Below are positions 32,741-44,220 of a DNA stretch of 64,000 nucleotides, in pieces. This stretch comes from Branchiostoma floridae (taxonomy: Eukaryota > Chordata > Leptocardii > Amphioxiformes > Branchiostomatidae): the NCBI RefSeq assembly GCF_000003815.2, contig NC_049990.1:5439119-5503118 (forward strand). Reading direction: 5' to 3'. Position 1 is the stretch's first letter. Every line of letters starts with the position of its first letter. Both the position numbers and the translations under genes were made by a program. The notes below the pieces were generated by a model. That model had not been told where the DNA came from, made no database searches, and saw only the letters and a program-made list of their open reading frames with translations.

Positions 32741-34097
32741 ATGACATATTGAACGGTGATAGTCACCTGTTATGTCAAGGTTGTATATCTCATGATCAAT
32801 GACAAGTATTGCAATACTACAAGAGTCAGTTACATAACAAATGACACAAATGCACATTAGTAATACACAATACTTTATTCCAAACGAAAATACACCACAA
32901 AGATTGCCAGCTATGCCTTGGACTCTGTGTCAATCGGTGTCATCAAAGTGTCGATTAAGTAGGCGAATTATAAAGAAAAACAATAACCGTGCAACATAGT
33001 ATGTGGTGCATAGCACATAAGAAAAATATCAAACATCTTGGTTAGTAATCAAACTGTTTAATACGTACTCTTATTATGTTAGAGTCAAAACTATACTGAT
33101 CTATTTAAAAGTACTTTGATTAAGTACTTTATCTTATAGTCTAATTCTAACGCATATGTTAGGATTTGAATCCATCCATTTATTGGTTTCCATTTCAGTT
33201 ATAGGAACAGGATTTTAAGTCCGAATCTGAATAAAAACGCCAATAAGTAGAAAAAACCACGTCACTTAAAATAATGCTATATGTTTAAACTATAGTAAAA
33301 ATGCCAAACACAAAAACAAACGGCCTGAGAATAGTTCGATAACGTTCTGGTTACCGCTATCTACTTAGCCCTGGTTTAACGCATCATATGTATAAACCCA
33401 ATGGAACTTCTCAGCCAATGAAATTAATTATCAGGCTTTCATTAGCCCTGGCCTGCAGCTCATAGCTAGTAAGGTGTTGTTTACAACTGCCAAAAAATAT
33501 TTTGCTTCGGTCTCACAGACATTGGAAACAAACACTTGCATCCGCTTTGAACGACATAATGTTTACATCAGCATAATTTGTAAGAGAAAAAGAACCATTT
33601 AATAATACCTCAATCATTTCATACCTCTACTATTCTCCATAAACAATATTCTTCATGAATCTCACCCTAATATTCTATGTTTCCACGACGTACGCTTTCT
33701 TCTACTATTGACTCACATTTTGACACAGAAGCGTTATTTCCTGTGGAGCTATACCGCACCATATAACCTGTTGTATTGGCAACTTGTTTCTGATAAGCTA
33801 GATCTTTACTGTCTACATTTTATATATTTGGTACACGGACCGTTATTTTAACAACACCAGAGCTAAACTGTTGGTGCTAGTGCATGGATTGACTCTGTCA
33901 AACTACAGAGAATGTGATACATAAGTACGAAGGCACAAATGGACACACTTTGTTCGCGAACCTTTTTTTTGCAACCTCGAACTCTTTTACAGATGCAGCG
34001 ACGGAGGTTCCACAATGCTTCAAAGACTGTCCTTTTGGGCCTTCGTACATAAAAGGATATAGACATTTAACCCTTGGCTCTTTAGAATCATGATTTG
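32741..34097. other. 3' flank of the NHL gene, no feature
   Basis: AT-rich sequence. Minus-strand AATAAA candidates occur at 33184-33179 and 32876-32871, either of which could end the NHL transcript. Nothing else is recognised. Confidence 0.45.
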
Positions 34098-35843
34098 TTA
34101 CACAGCCTCGGAATTCTGGAGGATGGTGACGGTATCATTCACCCAATCTGACAACACTACCTTCCCGTCCGGAGCTACAGCAATGCCGTGGACCTCCCCC
34201 ATGCCGTCCTTGATGCCGACGTGGTGCATGTGCTTCCCCTCGGGGGTGAACATCTCGATACGGCGGTTTCCCCAGTCGGCGACCACGATGTTGCCCGTGT
34301 TGTCGTGGCAGATGTTTCGGGGGTGCTTCATCTGACCGTCGCCGGTGCCCGGGCTTCCGAAGCTGGACAGCAGCTTCCCGGTCTCGTCGTAAAAGTGGAC
34401 GAACTCCGGGTCGCGGTCCAGGACAAGGATCGTGCCGTCCTTGTTCACCGTGAGATCGCGAGGATGTGCGAGCTCGCCGTCTTGGCCGAATTCTCGCACC
34501 AGCGAGCCGTCGTGCTCCAGGACTTTCACGATGGCGCCGCTGCCGTCGCCCCCGGTGACGAGGATGTGCTGCCGGCGGCGATCCAGCCCGATGCCGCGGG
34601 CACGCCCGTCTGGCGGGAGACTGAACTTGTTGGTCGGCTGACCGTTGGACACAATTGTGCTGCCTTCCTTGGTGTACTGGACCACAAACTCCGCCGAGCC
34701 TTCCCGACCCAGCACCCACAGCTGCCCGCCGCCGTCGATGGTGATATCGTAGGGCTTCATGACAGTGTCCGTCTTCGGCACAACAGTCGGGAACTCCCGC
34801 CGGAAAACCCCCTCCATGTCGAAGACCTGGACCCGCTTGTTGCCCATGTCGGTGACGAAAATCTCGTTGTCGTAGGAGACCAGGACGCCACGCGGAGTGA
34901 CGAACTTTCCGGGACCCGATCCCCTCCCGCCAAACTTGATGAGGCTGGTTCCTGTCGAGGTCTTCTCTCTGATAGGGTAGGAGACGTCTTCGTCGTTGGG
35001 AAGGATGGTGACCTCGTGGTTTACCCAATCCGTCACCACCACCTTCCCGTCCGGCGCGATTGCCACGCCGTGGACCTGCCCCATGCCGTCACGTATGCCG
35101 ACGTGGCGCATGTGCTCTCCCTTGCTGGTAAACATCTCGACCCGGCGGTTGCCCCAGTCGGCGACGACGATGTTACCGGCGTTGTCGTGGCAGATGTTTC
35201 GCGGTGCCTTCATCTGCCCGTCTCCCGTGCCCGGGATGCCGAAGCTATTCTGCAGCTTCCCTTCCTTGTCGTACACGTGGACGAATTTGGGATCCTTGTC
35301 TAACACCAGGATGTTACCGTCTTTGTTGACGGTGACATCTCTTGGATGTTTGAGGACGCCATCCTGACCGAATTCTCGCACCAGCGACCCATCGTGCTCT
35401 AGTATCTTCACTACGGCGCTGCTTGCGTCGCCCCCCGTTACGAGAATGTGCTGACGGCTCCGGTCGAGACCGATGCCGCGGGCACGTCCGCTCGGTGGGA
35501 GGCTGAACTTGTTCGTCGGAGTTCCGTCCGACTCTTGCGTCTTCCCCTCTTTATTGTACTGGACCACGAACTCCGCAGCCCCGTCGCGACCCAGCACCCA
35601 AAGATGGCCGCTTCCGTCAATCGTGATGTCGTACGGCTTCATGACGTGGGCTGTCTTGGGCACGACAGTCGGGAACTCCCGGAGAAACACGCCTTCCATG
35701 TTGAAGACCTGGACACGGCGGTTGCCCATGTCGCTGACGAAGATTTCATTATCGTACGACACCAGAACCCCTCGCGGAGTGTTGAACTTTCCAGGCCCGG
35801 TTCCCTTCCCACCAAACTTGATTGTGCTGCTCTGAGGTGCCAT
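34098..35843 (-). CDS. double NHL-repeat beta-propeller protein, 581 residues, no RING/B-box
   Basis: The protein consists of two homologous halves, about residues 8-290 and 300-577, most positions identical by eye. Each half carries NHL repeats of the TRIM2/TRIM3/TRIM71 type. Blades open with G-x-G-P-G-K-F-x-x-P-R-G-V and close with IFVSDMGNRRVQVF; later blades include HPRDVTVNKDGNILVLD and NICHDNAGNIVVADWGNRRV. Each half should fold as a six-bladed propeller, a surface that binds RNA or protein in known NHL proteins. The RING, B-box and coiled coil of TRIM-NHL ubiquitin ligases are absent, and no signal peptide or membrane segment is seen. The coding sequence is uninterrupted and GC-rich. 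The start ATG has an in-frame TGA 15 nt upstream, although a plausible acceptor (TTATTTGATTTCAG) sits 6 nt before it, so a 5' exon cannot be excluded. Duplication of the propeller must be recent or subject to conversion. Confidence 0.92.
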   Translation of the reverse strand: MAPQSSTIKFGGKGTGPGKFNTPRGVLVSYDNEIFVSDMGNRRVQVFNMEGVFLREFPTVVPKTAHVMKPYDITIDGSGHLWVLGRDGAAEFVVQYNKEGKTQESDGTPTNKFSLPPSGRARGIGLDRSRQHILVTGGDASSAVVKILEHDGSLVREFGQDGVLKHPRDVTVNKDGNILVLDKDPKFVHVYDKEGKLQNSFGIPGTGDGQMKAPRNICHDNAGNIVVADWGNRRVEMFTSKGEHMRHVGIRDGMGQVHGVAIAPDGKVVVTDWVNHEVTILPNDEDVSYPIREKTSTGTSLIKFGGRGSGPGKFVTPRGVLVSYDNEIFVTDMGNKRVQVFDMEGVFRREFPTVVPKTDTVMKPYDITIDGGGQLWVLGREGSAEFVVQYTKEGSTIVSNGQPTNKFSLPPDGRARGIGLDRRRQHILVTGGDGSGAIVKVLEHDGSLVREFGQDGELAHPRDLTVNKDGTILVLDRDPEFVHFYDETGKLLSSFGSPGTGDGQMKHPRNICHDNTGNIVVADWGNRRIEMFTPEGKHMHHVGIKDGMGEVHGIAVAPDGKVVLSDWVNDTVTILQNSEAV

Positions 35844-35924
35844 CGCTTCCTGAAATCAAATAAAAAGTACATAAGGTAAGAATCTTGAACACGAAATCGA
35901 ACAAGGCGTGCACGTAAATATAAG

Positions 35925-36008
35925 TTTATATCAGGGCTCATTGCCACGTGGACTGAGGCGGTGGAAGGTATCGACTTCAGGAGCACCTTTGACCCACTCC
36001 TGACGTCA
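35925..36008 (-). promoter_or_regulatory. candidate promoter of the NHL gene: TATAAA, E-box, CRE
   Basis: On the minus strand, in transcription order: TGACGTCA (36008-36001, full CRE palindrome), CACGTG (35950-35945) and TATAAA (35930-35925). A start site 25-30 nt after TATAAA would lie near 35900, giving a 5'UTR of about 55 nt. That fits an intronless transcript and CREB/ATF-type regulation, which is inference. Confidence 0.5.
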
Positions 36009-37497
36009 CAAGTCCCGAAGGTCAGTGCGCGCCATTCGCATGGAAATCGTCAAAGCCGTGCCACGATGGAAAATCTAATTTAGACATTCCTCTGCGATCG
36101 ATAACAGTTAAAAATAGAGTTATGCTGACCACAAATATCCGGAAACACAGCCAAACAGACACACAGACAGACACCATAAACTAGACCTCTATTTTTTATG
36201 GAGGTAATGAGGTCAAATTATATTGTGCTACATTTTCAGCGTAACTTCAAACAGACGGAGTTGATGGATAGAATATTTAATTTACCACTAGAAGCGTCTC
36301 TGTCGATTGCGACCGCGTTTTCCAGGTTTCAAATTACATTATGTTCCTTCTTCCATACACATTGTGAGAGGGCAAACTTGATTTGCGACGTAACATTATG
36401 TTAACCAAATTATAGCCGTCAGTGTTTGATGGATTTTGACAGTGTATGAGTGGATTAGAAAAACATAAAGTACAATACAGTTGCCTTTACTTCATGCCGT
36501 GTAGTAAATACATTTCTCTCTGAAATACTAGATTGTCAAAATATGTCAGTAAAATGACAAGATTCTCTCTGAAATACTAGATTATCAGAATATGTCAGAA
36601 AAATTATAAGATTATGAGTGTCTCTGTTCACGTGATGAATGTCATCAGTGATATGACAAGAGCACTCCAAGACAAAATCTACCTGGTTGTAAAAGAGACA
36701 GAATGCGTCTCGGAAGCTTCCCAATTAGCGAACTTTGTTGTGTGAGATTAAAGAACTGTATGACCTTAGTTACGTTATCAGTTGAAACACTGTAGAATAT
36801 TTATCCGTATAAGTCGCGTGTACTAAGCGGATTGCCAATGTAGTAAGGTTCGGATTCATCAGCTGAAATCGATCGACTCAGCATGACAGTCACGAGTCTG
36901 ACTGCTTGGGCTTTTAACGACGCGAAACATCCGTGGGCGGTGGAGATCATTAAATTTTTCATTTCAGCGAGCTTTGACCCTTTTAGGGAGCTCAAAAATG
37001 GACGGCATTATATGCAAATAAATATATAAAACATTTTTAAAAATCCAAAGACTGTGCCACTGGAATTGTGTCCTTGCTATCCTTCCTGTAAATTCAAATC
37101 AATACAATTTTCGGACTTGTGACAAACCGCTAGTGCGGAAAATAGCGTATTATATGGCTTCCATCAGAACCTTGCAGGACAAGCGGCATTTATTCTTTGG
37201 GGCGTTGAGTCGCCATTTGCATCATATGTGCCAGTTCCTTATGCAGGGAACACCGTATTTGCCGCCCCCAGAAGGCCTGATTTCATTCGGCACCATGATT
37301 AGGGCTTTCATAGTGCCAATTAATGACCCTTCTATGATATTCCTGACTTAAGAACCTTTCCCATGTGGCAAATCATCGCTCCCCCAAGATAAACGCCACC
37401 CACCTTAGAAGACTGTGAAGTAGGCTACGTATTATACACCATATTGCAGCATCCGTTGTATGGTGATAAAAAATGATTGATTTTTCCAGTAAGCTTT
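36009..37497. other. upstream flank of the NHL gene, short tandem duplication only
   Basis: 36514-36610 contains two copies of a roughly 53-bp unit (TCTCTGAAATACTAGATT, then ATATGTCAG). No exon or element is otherwise recognised. Confidence 0.45.
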
Positions 37498-39125
37498 AAT
37501 GTATCATCGCCTATACAATGTATATTCTAACTCAGGTGCATAGCTGTATTACGTCATGTTTTTTTGTAAATCCCGGCACATATTTGACTTCACCTTGTTG
37601 TGACCTTGAAAACCATAGCCTCTGAATTCATTTTCTATGCGTGCCACGAAACCTGAGTTACGTCATCACTGAAGCACACATTGACATGCATGGATTGCAA
37701 CGTACAATTCACTGGAATAGGTCACATATATCGCCCCACATAACGGTACAGAGGTTACTACAGACAAGTGCTACAAACAAACCCCGCGAGACTTACATAC
37801 AAAGTGTCACGCACTTTAAACAGTGTGACATATGGACAATAACTCACGTAGTACCTGTACTGGGCTGGATGAAAATGACTGTGCACAAACAATGTGCATT
37901 GATTGCTCTCTAGCCATGGCATGGCGTTTATCAACATTACACTTGGGGGAAATAATTCACAGTTGACTTGGTTAGGACCCTTTTTATCGTGTCCTGTATG
38001 AGTCACGATTTTAGCTTGCACAGAACGATAATCTTTATCTTCTGCTATCGTATCCAACTCATATATCTGTCAATGCATAATATATGCATAATGCACTAAA
38101 AAGGAGAAACTACATGTAGTCAGTAAGACCTTATAGTTATTACCATAACAGTGTTCCCTCCTCTTACTTAGTACGTTATCAATGTCTCCATGTACAATAA
38201 GAGTAGTCTCTTAGTATTGTTGATTTTGCCATATCGTATATACTAAACAACATATAAAGTTTTATCAGTTGCTAATGTAATAGAGCCCATATTGACAACA
38301 TCCGTTTAAAATGATTCTTGGGAAGGTTTCTCAGAAATTAACAGAAACAGATAAACATCTTGTATTTTAGCTGACCAGTAGATGGGATAAGGAAGAACAA
38401 AGGGGCGATCACAGTTAATTAATGACCTGTCGAGTACATGTGGGAAGAATTTGTTTTGTTTACGTCAGCACCCAGCTAAGAGATAAAAAGAAGGAACACC
38501 AGGGATGAGAGTTCAGTTCAGAGAGTTGGGACACAGAGACAGTCATGATGTGACAGAGAAGAATAAAGATCGTTCTCGGCCACGGCAGATCTTGTGCGTC
38601 TGTGATTCATTTTCTACGACACCAGTCCCATCTTCCTTCGTTACACTAAGCTATCAGAGGTGCTACTACTGATACAAACTTTACATGTTCTTCAATATAT
38701 AAAGTAAGGCAAAATCAACAGTACTAATAAGAGATAGCCTTTCTCATTCAGTCCAGTACAGGTACCGTGTGAGTCATTGTTCATATGTCAGAGTCACACG
38801 GTTGAACTTTAAGTGCGTGACACTTTCTATGTTGGTCTCGTAGGACTTGTTTACAACACTCGTCTGTAGTTAACTCTGTACCATTCTGTGTGGGCAATAT
38901 ACGAGACATCTACCAGTGAATTGTAAGTTCCAGTCCGTGCATGTGTCAACAGATACTTCAGTGATTACGTAACTGCTTTCTTGGCATGCATAAAAAATAG
39001 AGCCAGAGGCTAGGGTTTTCAAGGTCACATCAAGGTGAAGTCAAATATGCGCTGAGAGTAACCAAAACCTGATGTAACATAGCTATACTCCTGAGTTAAA
39101 ATATACACTGTATAGGCAATAAAAT
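37498..39125. mobile_element. large inverted-repeat (foldback-like) element, about 1.6 kb
   Basis: The left arm 37498-38275 and right arm 38646-39125 are imperfect inverted copies. For example, CCTATACAATGTATATTCT at the left matches the inverse of TATACACTGTATAGG at the right. AAAGTGTCACGCACTTTAAA, CTTCACCTTGTTGTGACC and GTTGATTTTGCC also each have inverted partners. The left arm has extra sequence (about 37870-38100). No open frame of note. The centre is interrupted by a solo LTR. Confidence 0.75.
38276..38645 (+). mobile_element. solo LTR, 370 bp, with 4-bp target duplication
   Basis: It starts TGTAATAG and ends TTCGTTACA (TG...CA), flanked by direct CTAA at 38272-38275 and 38646-38649. 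A TATA-like AGATAAAAAG (38481-38490) is followed by AATAAA (38562-38567), the usual U3-R-U5 order. No internal retroviral-type sequence adjoins, so it is a solo LTR, most like Gypsy-class by target length (inference). Confidence 0.75.
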
Positions 39126-39879
39126 ATTGCATGTCAATGGATGCTTGAGTGATTCCGTAACTGGAAGAGTCAGAGGCTAGGGTTTTCAAGGTAACAAAAA
39201 GATGAGGTTACTAAGCCTCTTATACACATAATCTAACGGTTTGCCCCAAATTACACAATTGGTAATGTATTACTAAGGACAAAACACGAAGGACATAGAT
39301 TCTATCGGGACTTAATGGAACATATGTTCTGCTTATCCTCAAATCTGGCAGTGAAGGATTTACTCATTGGCTATTTTAGACAGTATGTCGGAGTGATATG
39401 GCAAGTGTCCAAGGTGACCCCACACAATGTTGACGTATGGACTCTGGCATGCTAAAATTGCGCCCCCTACATTCGTTCTTCATAGCTGCAAGCCATTTGA
39501 CATTGACCTTTGTCACATGACCCTGTCCGCCATATTTGATCCGATAGTGTTACCGTATTGTATTTGGGATTTCTATTCAGAGAAAAGGCTCTGACATTCG
39601 ACTCTCTGGGATTTATTATCCCTGGGGAATTATTTAGAATATACGATACAGGCAGTTGACGGGAGGTCACATGAGCATTGTTAAAGGGCAGTGGTTATCC
39701 ATGAGTGGGCACGTAGTCGGTTTGGAAATAAACTGGTCTTATGTACACGACATTTCTGTGTGTTTAACGTTAAAGTCAATACGATATGCTTACCATTCTC
39801 CGTTGTGACAATCTACGTTAAATAAACATAGTACAACGGCCTTGCTTGTACAAATACACTTAAGTATTTTATTGGTTTG
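39126..39879. other. partial copy of the foldback arm, then nothing recognised
   Basis: 39130-39215 repeats AGAGGCTAGGGTTTTCAAGG and neighbouring phrases of the right arm (about 39002-39035) in direct orientation. The remainder has no supportable feature. Confidence 0.45.
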
Positions 39880-40235
39880 AGCCAGATGCGGACGCGACCC
39901 CAAACCAACCCCCTGCGGGCCCCCAATAAAGACGTGTTTAGGTTTCCGATTTTAGAGCTGTTAATTGTGATTTAAAGAATAACAACAACACCAAAATTGG
40001 GTATATTTCAGTGCATTGTTAGCCTTAATCTCCTTAATTATAGGGTGGGGATTAAGAATGATCCCAACCCCGATCCAACCCCCTCCGGGCCCTCAATAAA
40101 GACGTATTTTGGTTTCCGATCTTAGAGTTGCCAGTTGAAATGTATAGAATAACAACAACACCAAAAGTGGGCACCTTTTCAGTGCATTGTTAGCCTTAAT
40201 TGCGTCAATACTAGGGTGGGGTTTTATGAATTTGG
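39880..40235. repeat. tandem duplication, about 180-bp unit
   Basis: Two units share CAATAAAGACGT, TTTCCGAT, AATAACAACAACACCAAAA and CAGTGCATTGTTAGCCTTAA in order, starting near 39893 and 40073. It is non-coding. Confidence 0.85.
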
Positions 40236-40724
40236 GTCTGATTTAAGGCTTTGTAGGATTAAAACTAGATTAGGTGACAAGGCCATTCACAGTACAAAAT
40301 AGGTATGATACTTTTATGGTATCGATTATTAACTAAGATAGCTTTGGATTTACTACCTACTTCTAAATCTGTCATCTAGATCTTTAGAATGCATTTGAAC
40401 CCTATGAACATGATACCAGCGCCCCACTACGCAAACAAAAAGGAAGTGAAAGTCGCACTTACGAATTCCTCAACTTCTCAGTCGACCAGAAATGACCGCG
40501 GCAACTCTGAGATCAGATCAGTGGTAGGAGATGACCTTGGATGACCGCTTGACCGCCAGAAATCGGCAGAGTTTGACCACTGGATGTGAGATTTTTCTAC
40601 CTACTAGGTCAACGCCCACAGGTAAACCCACTCAGACAACTGGTAGTACGGTACGCAAGCGCACTGGTGGCAGCCGCTTTAAACCTAGCGACTTTCCAGA
40701 ACATTGCAGGAGAATAGAACAGCT
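40236..40724. other. intergenic, nothing recognised
   Basis: No supportable exon or repeat. Confidence 0.35.
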
Positions 40725-41260
40725 TAAGCCACAATGACTTAATTTTATGGATGACATCCTCTGCAGACCCAGAACTAATGCGGGAGGGCGAAAGAAAGAA
40801 AAATGCAGCCAAAAAATGCTGCTAAACTACAGGACTTATATCTAGTCTGTTCTTTCCCAGGCTTGGTTTGCTCTTATGTTCACCTCCAGTAAGACTGTAA
40901 GAGACAATCGTCGCCATTTCACTAATATTTTTATTGCCATTTTTGTTGTTTAGAGGATAACAAGGGCACTGTGGCCCCATGCCCTGACCATGCGCCCTCT
41001 TAAGTGGTCAGGAAGGTTGAACAAATGATTTAACACAAAGTGTGTGGTATACCGAACAGTAGATTTCTCCTTTTTGTTTTCACATTTTCTTTGATGTGTG
41101 GCGTAAGTATCTGTTTTCCGATTTTTTTTTTCAATTTACAGCATATATGTGATCATTTTACAAGTACTTTGTATGATATGATTTTTTTTTATTTCTGGAG
41201 ACGGACGAAAATTGATGCGGGTTCGGATGCTATCCATATAATCAAATCAAAATGACATTA
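40725..41260. mobile_element. inverted-repeat element, GGCC family, copy G
   Basis: TAAGCCACAATGACTTAATT, then ATGGATGACATCC, at the left; GGATGCTATCCATATAATC, then AAATCAAAATGACATTA, at the right. It contains the usual T-rich interior. Confidence 0.7.
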
Positions 41261-41990
41261 AATCCTTCCCACATCTTTCGGTACATAGGGCGGCGCTCTC
41301 TCCGTTTGTATGGCCCTGGGGCCACACAGTTGCAAGCAAAGGTAGGGGGTAGTCCATGGGTATTATACTATGTAACAGAGAGAAATGATGAATGATGTCA
41401 AAGTCAAAGTTAGTTCAGATTGATATAATTTTTTTTCATTTTCGCCCCCCTCCACAACTTGCAAAAACGTGCCAAAAACACTGTCGACGCATTTTGAAAT
41501 GCTGTTGTAAATTTGTATACCATGTCAGACTGGCATGGAACGCGCTTCGCCCCTCCCAAACTTTCATACAGAAACATTGCGCAATGCATGATGCTGCTGA
41601 AGCGTCCTCAAGCGATTCACAGGTTGCCTGCATGCAGGACGACCTGGAAGACACCCAGGCATACAGCCCGGCAGCCGGAGCTGAGACTTTGTCTCTACCA
41701 GACTGACTACGTTGGCTATTATAGGGAGAAAAAAAATTCCGGGGGAGTTTTGCTACCAGAAGAGTTGGTCGGCCGAAGGGGATACTGAAGCTAAGCGTGG
41801 ACTGACCCCCTTGGCCAATTTCTCGATTCTTTTGCCAAATTCTACGATCCCCGCACCCCCGTAGGAAGGCTAGCTGAGACCGGGTACTGAGCCCAAACTG
41901 ACACCAACAGCTGCCACTAGCCTCTGCTGACAATCTCAACGGTCGTTGATTTTCCTCTACGTCCCTACGCGCAGTTTTCTAACAGCTATT
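41261..41990. repeat. dispersed repeat of unknown class
   Basis: 41690-41760 (CTACCAGACTGACTACGTTG and the GGGGGAGTTTTGCTACCAGA stretch) matches 6870-6935. 41392-41415 holds a GTCAAAGTCAAAG tail, the inverse of the SINE tail at 22332. Open frames on both strands (41392-41939) are repeat-derived and not called. Confidence 0.5.
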
Positions 41991-41999
41991 GGACTCTGA

Positions 42000-42317
42000 T
42001 TGCTTGTTGATGTCTGATGGCCGAACGGGGAAAATACCAAAACCCGGTATAAACTCAGAACCCTTTGAACAGTTAAAAACAAAGGTATGCCGCAACTGCG
42101 TCATGTCAGACCATCAATCAAAAACAAAAACTGCTTTGGGCCCTGTTGGTGGAGCAAGGATCGCTTGCTGATGTCTGATGGCCGCCCGGGGAAAATACCA
42201 AAAATCAGAACCCTTTGAACAGTTAAAAACAAAGGTATGTCGCAACTGCGTCATGTCATTACGTCAGACCATCAATCAAAAACAAAAACTGCGTTGGGCC
42301 CTGTTAGTGGAGCATGG
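42000..42317. repeat. tandem duplication, about 160-bp unit
   Basis: Units 42000-42163 and 42164-42317 share TGATGTCTGATGGCCG, GAACCCTTTGAACAGTTAAA and GGGCCCTGTT. The second has lost the phrase CCCGGTATAAACT. Confidence 0.9.
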
Positions 42318-42900
42318 ACCACATCTGACATAAACTGTCACTGTGGGATCGAACTAATTCATGGAGAGAAAAAGCCACCGTCGGCCAAGAAAGATTAACT
42401 CTAAAAAATACACTTACCGCGCGACTCATAGAACACACCAGCCGTGACAGAAATACACTGCCCAGTGGATAGTGAGAGGCATAGTCAGGGAAAGGTTCAA
42501 ACTGAATTCGTCAGATACGTAAATACATAAAAAAACATTCTAAATGGACCAGAATGTTCCGTATACACATGCCAAATCTCTCAGTAGTTCAAATGAAAAA
42601 ATTCCAGAGCTGTATTTTGAACGCTTTGTATTTTGCTGTCGTTCAAACCACCATACTTTCTTATTGTGGATCATATTCAATTTATAGATTCATAATTCAC
42701 AAAAACCAATTTATGTCTAACGTTATAGTTCAACGGTTTTTATCCAGTGAAAAGGCGGACTAATGGAAAATAAAGCTAGTGTGTGACTTTTAGCCTTTAC
42801 GGATAAAAAACCTGTTAGATCTGCTTACGTCATTCTTTAGAAATGCCCGACTCGTACGATGCACATATTACAATAGTGCCGAGAGCTAGTGCTGAGCTAA
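42318..42900. other. intergenic, nothing recognised
   Basis: AT-rich sequence; no supportable feature. Confidence 0.35.
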
Positions 42901-42904
42901 TCAA

Positions 42905-44207
42905 AGTTCACTGACTACAACAAGTAGAGGCCAATGACCGCACCTTGTTATTCTTGTTGTCGCAGCCATTATCGCATCGTGCTGTTTATTGCATGTACTT
43001 TCAATCACTACCTGTGCAATAGTTGTAGATTGTAGACATACTAGTCCTATTGCACTGAACAAATGTATTTTTATTCATATGATAGTAGGCACTAGTACTT
43101 TGTATTTATCCCTGTGCAGAAGGCCATAGACTATGAAAATGCTTAGTTTTTGACAAATGTACTATTTTTTTTTTCTAAATCAGGTTCGTAGGGCCTGATG
43201 TTACCATCATGAAGATGAAGAGCGGCCCATGCCGATAACTGTAGCAGCATCTCTTCTCCCTAAGTCAGAAACATCAATCTTAGGCAAGCTTGACTTCACT
43301 TTTAAGAATAAAGATTTTAGAAAAAGAAGAAAAAAATATTACAATAGTTCTAATAGCGAAAAAGGCCAATGACTGCGCAACAAGTAGAGGCCAATGACCG
43401 TACCTTGTTATTCCTGTCGCCATAATCATCATCGTAACGTGCTGTTCACTGCTTTAAAGGCACTTGCTCTAATGATGTGACGAAGGTTTGATAAAGCCGA
43501 ACACAACGCTACGTGCAATTACACATTTACAGGTTATTCACCCCATATATGCCAGCAACACCTCTCTGTAAAAACAAACTCTGCTACTGAAATCCATGAA
43601 GGCACTGCTTTTCAGTTCAATTCAATTCAATGTTTTATTCTTTATTTAGTAAGGATGTCGCGGGCAATACTCCCGAATTTCGACATTATTTCAAGTCATC
43701 GCGGATTATCTATCTAAAGGGTCTATCTAAGTACTTGTTCCTAGATATTGTTTATGTGACTGTATGTATACTAGTCTGTGTTATTCATTTATATCCCAGT
43801 GCCATACTGAAAAGCACCAATAACGATGCGATCAAGGCTAAGCTAAAAAAAAAAGTCACTGACTGCAACAAGTAACGTTAGAGGCCAATGACCGTACCTT
43901 GTTATTCTTGTTGCCATAATCATCATCGTTACGTGCTGTTCATTGCTTTAAAGGCACTTGCTCTAATGCTGTGACGAAGGTTCGATAAAGCCGAACACAA
44001 CGCTACGTGCAATTACACATTTACAGGTTATTCGCCCCATATCTGCCAAGATCCCCTCCCTGTAAAAACAAAACTTGCTACTGAAATCCATGAAGGCACT
44101 GCTTTTCAATTCAATTCAATTCAATGTTTTATTCAGTAAGGATCTCGCGGGCAATACACCCGAATTTCGTCATGATTTCAAGTCATCGCGGAGGGTCTAT
44201 CTACGAG
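42905..44207. repeat. three direct copies of a LINE-tail-like segment
   Basis: CAACAAGTAGAGGCCAATGA begins copies at about 42918 (partial), 43379 and 43868. The last two align for about 340 bp, through AGCCGAACACAACGCTACGT and CAATTCAATGTTTTATTC to CAAGTCATCGCGGA. TTTTATT preceded by AATTC repeats would be an AATAAAA signal with GAATT repeats on the minus strand, so these are probably minus-strand retroposon tails. Confidence 0.75.
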
Positions 44208-44220
44208 TGCTAAGGCACGA

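Noticed and set aside
34135-35028. 297-codon minus-strand frame within the NHL gene
   Set aside because: A shifted frame of the same strand, rich in Arg, Pro and His with no motif; a shadow of the real gene.
34188-35303. 371-codon plus-strand open frame opposite the NHL gene
   Set aside because: It is the complement of a GC-rich, repetitive coding sequence; frames opposite the NHL codons stay open by composition. The minus-strand frame has clear NHL motifs.
41392-41939. Opposing 104- and 167-codon frames
   Set aside because: They overlap a dispersed repeat that recurs at 6870 and show no motif.
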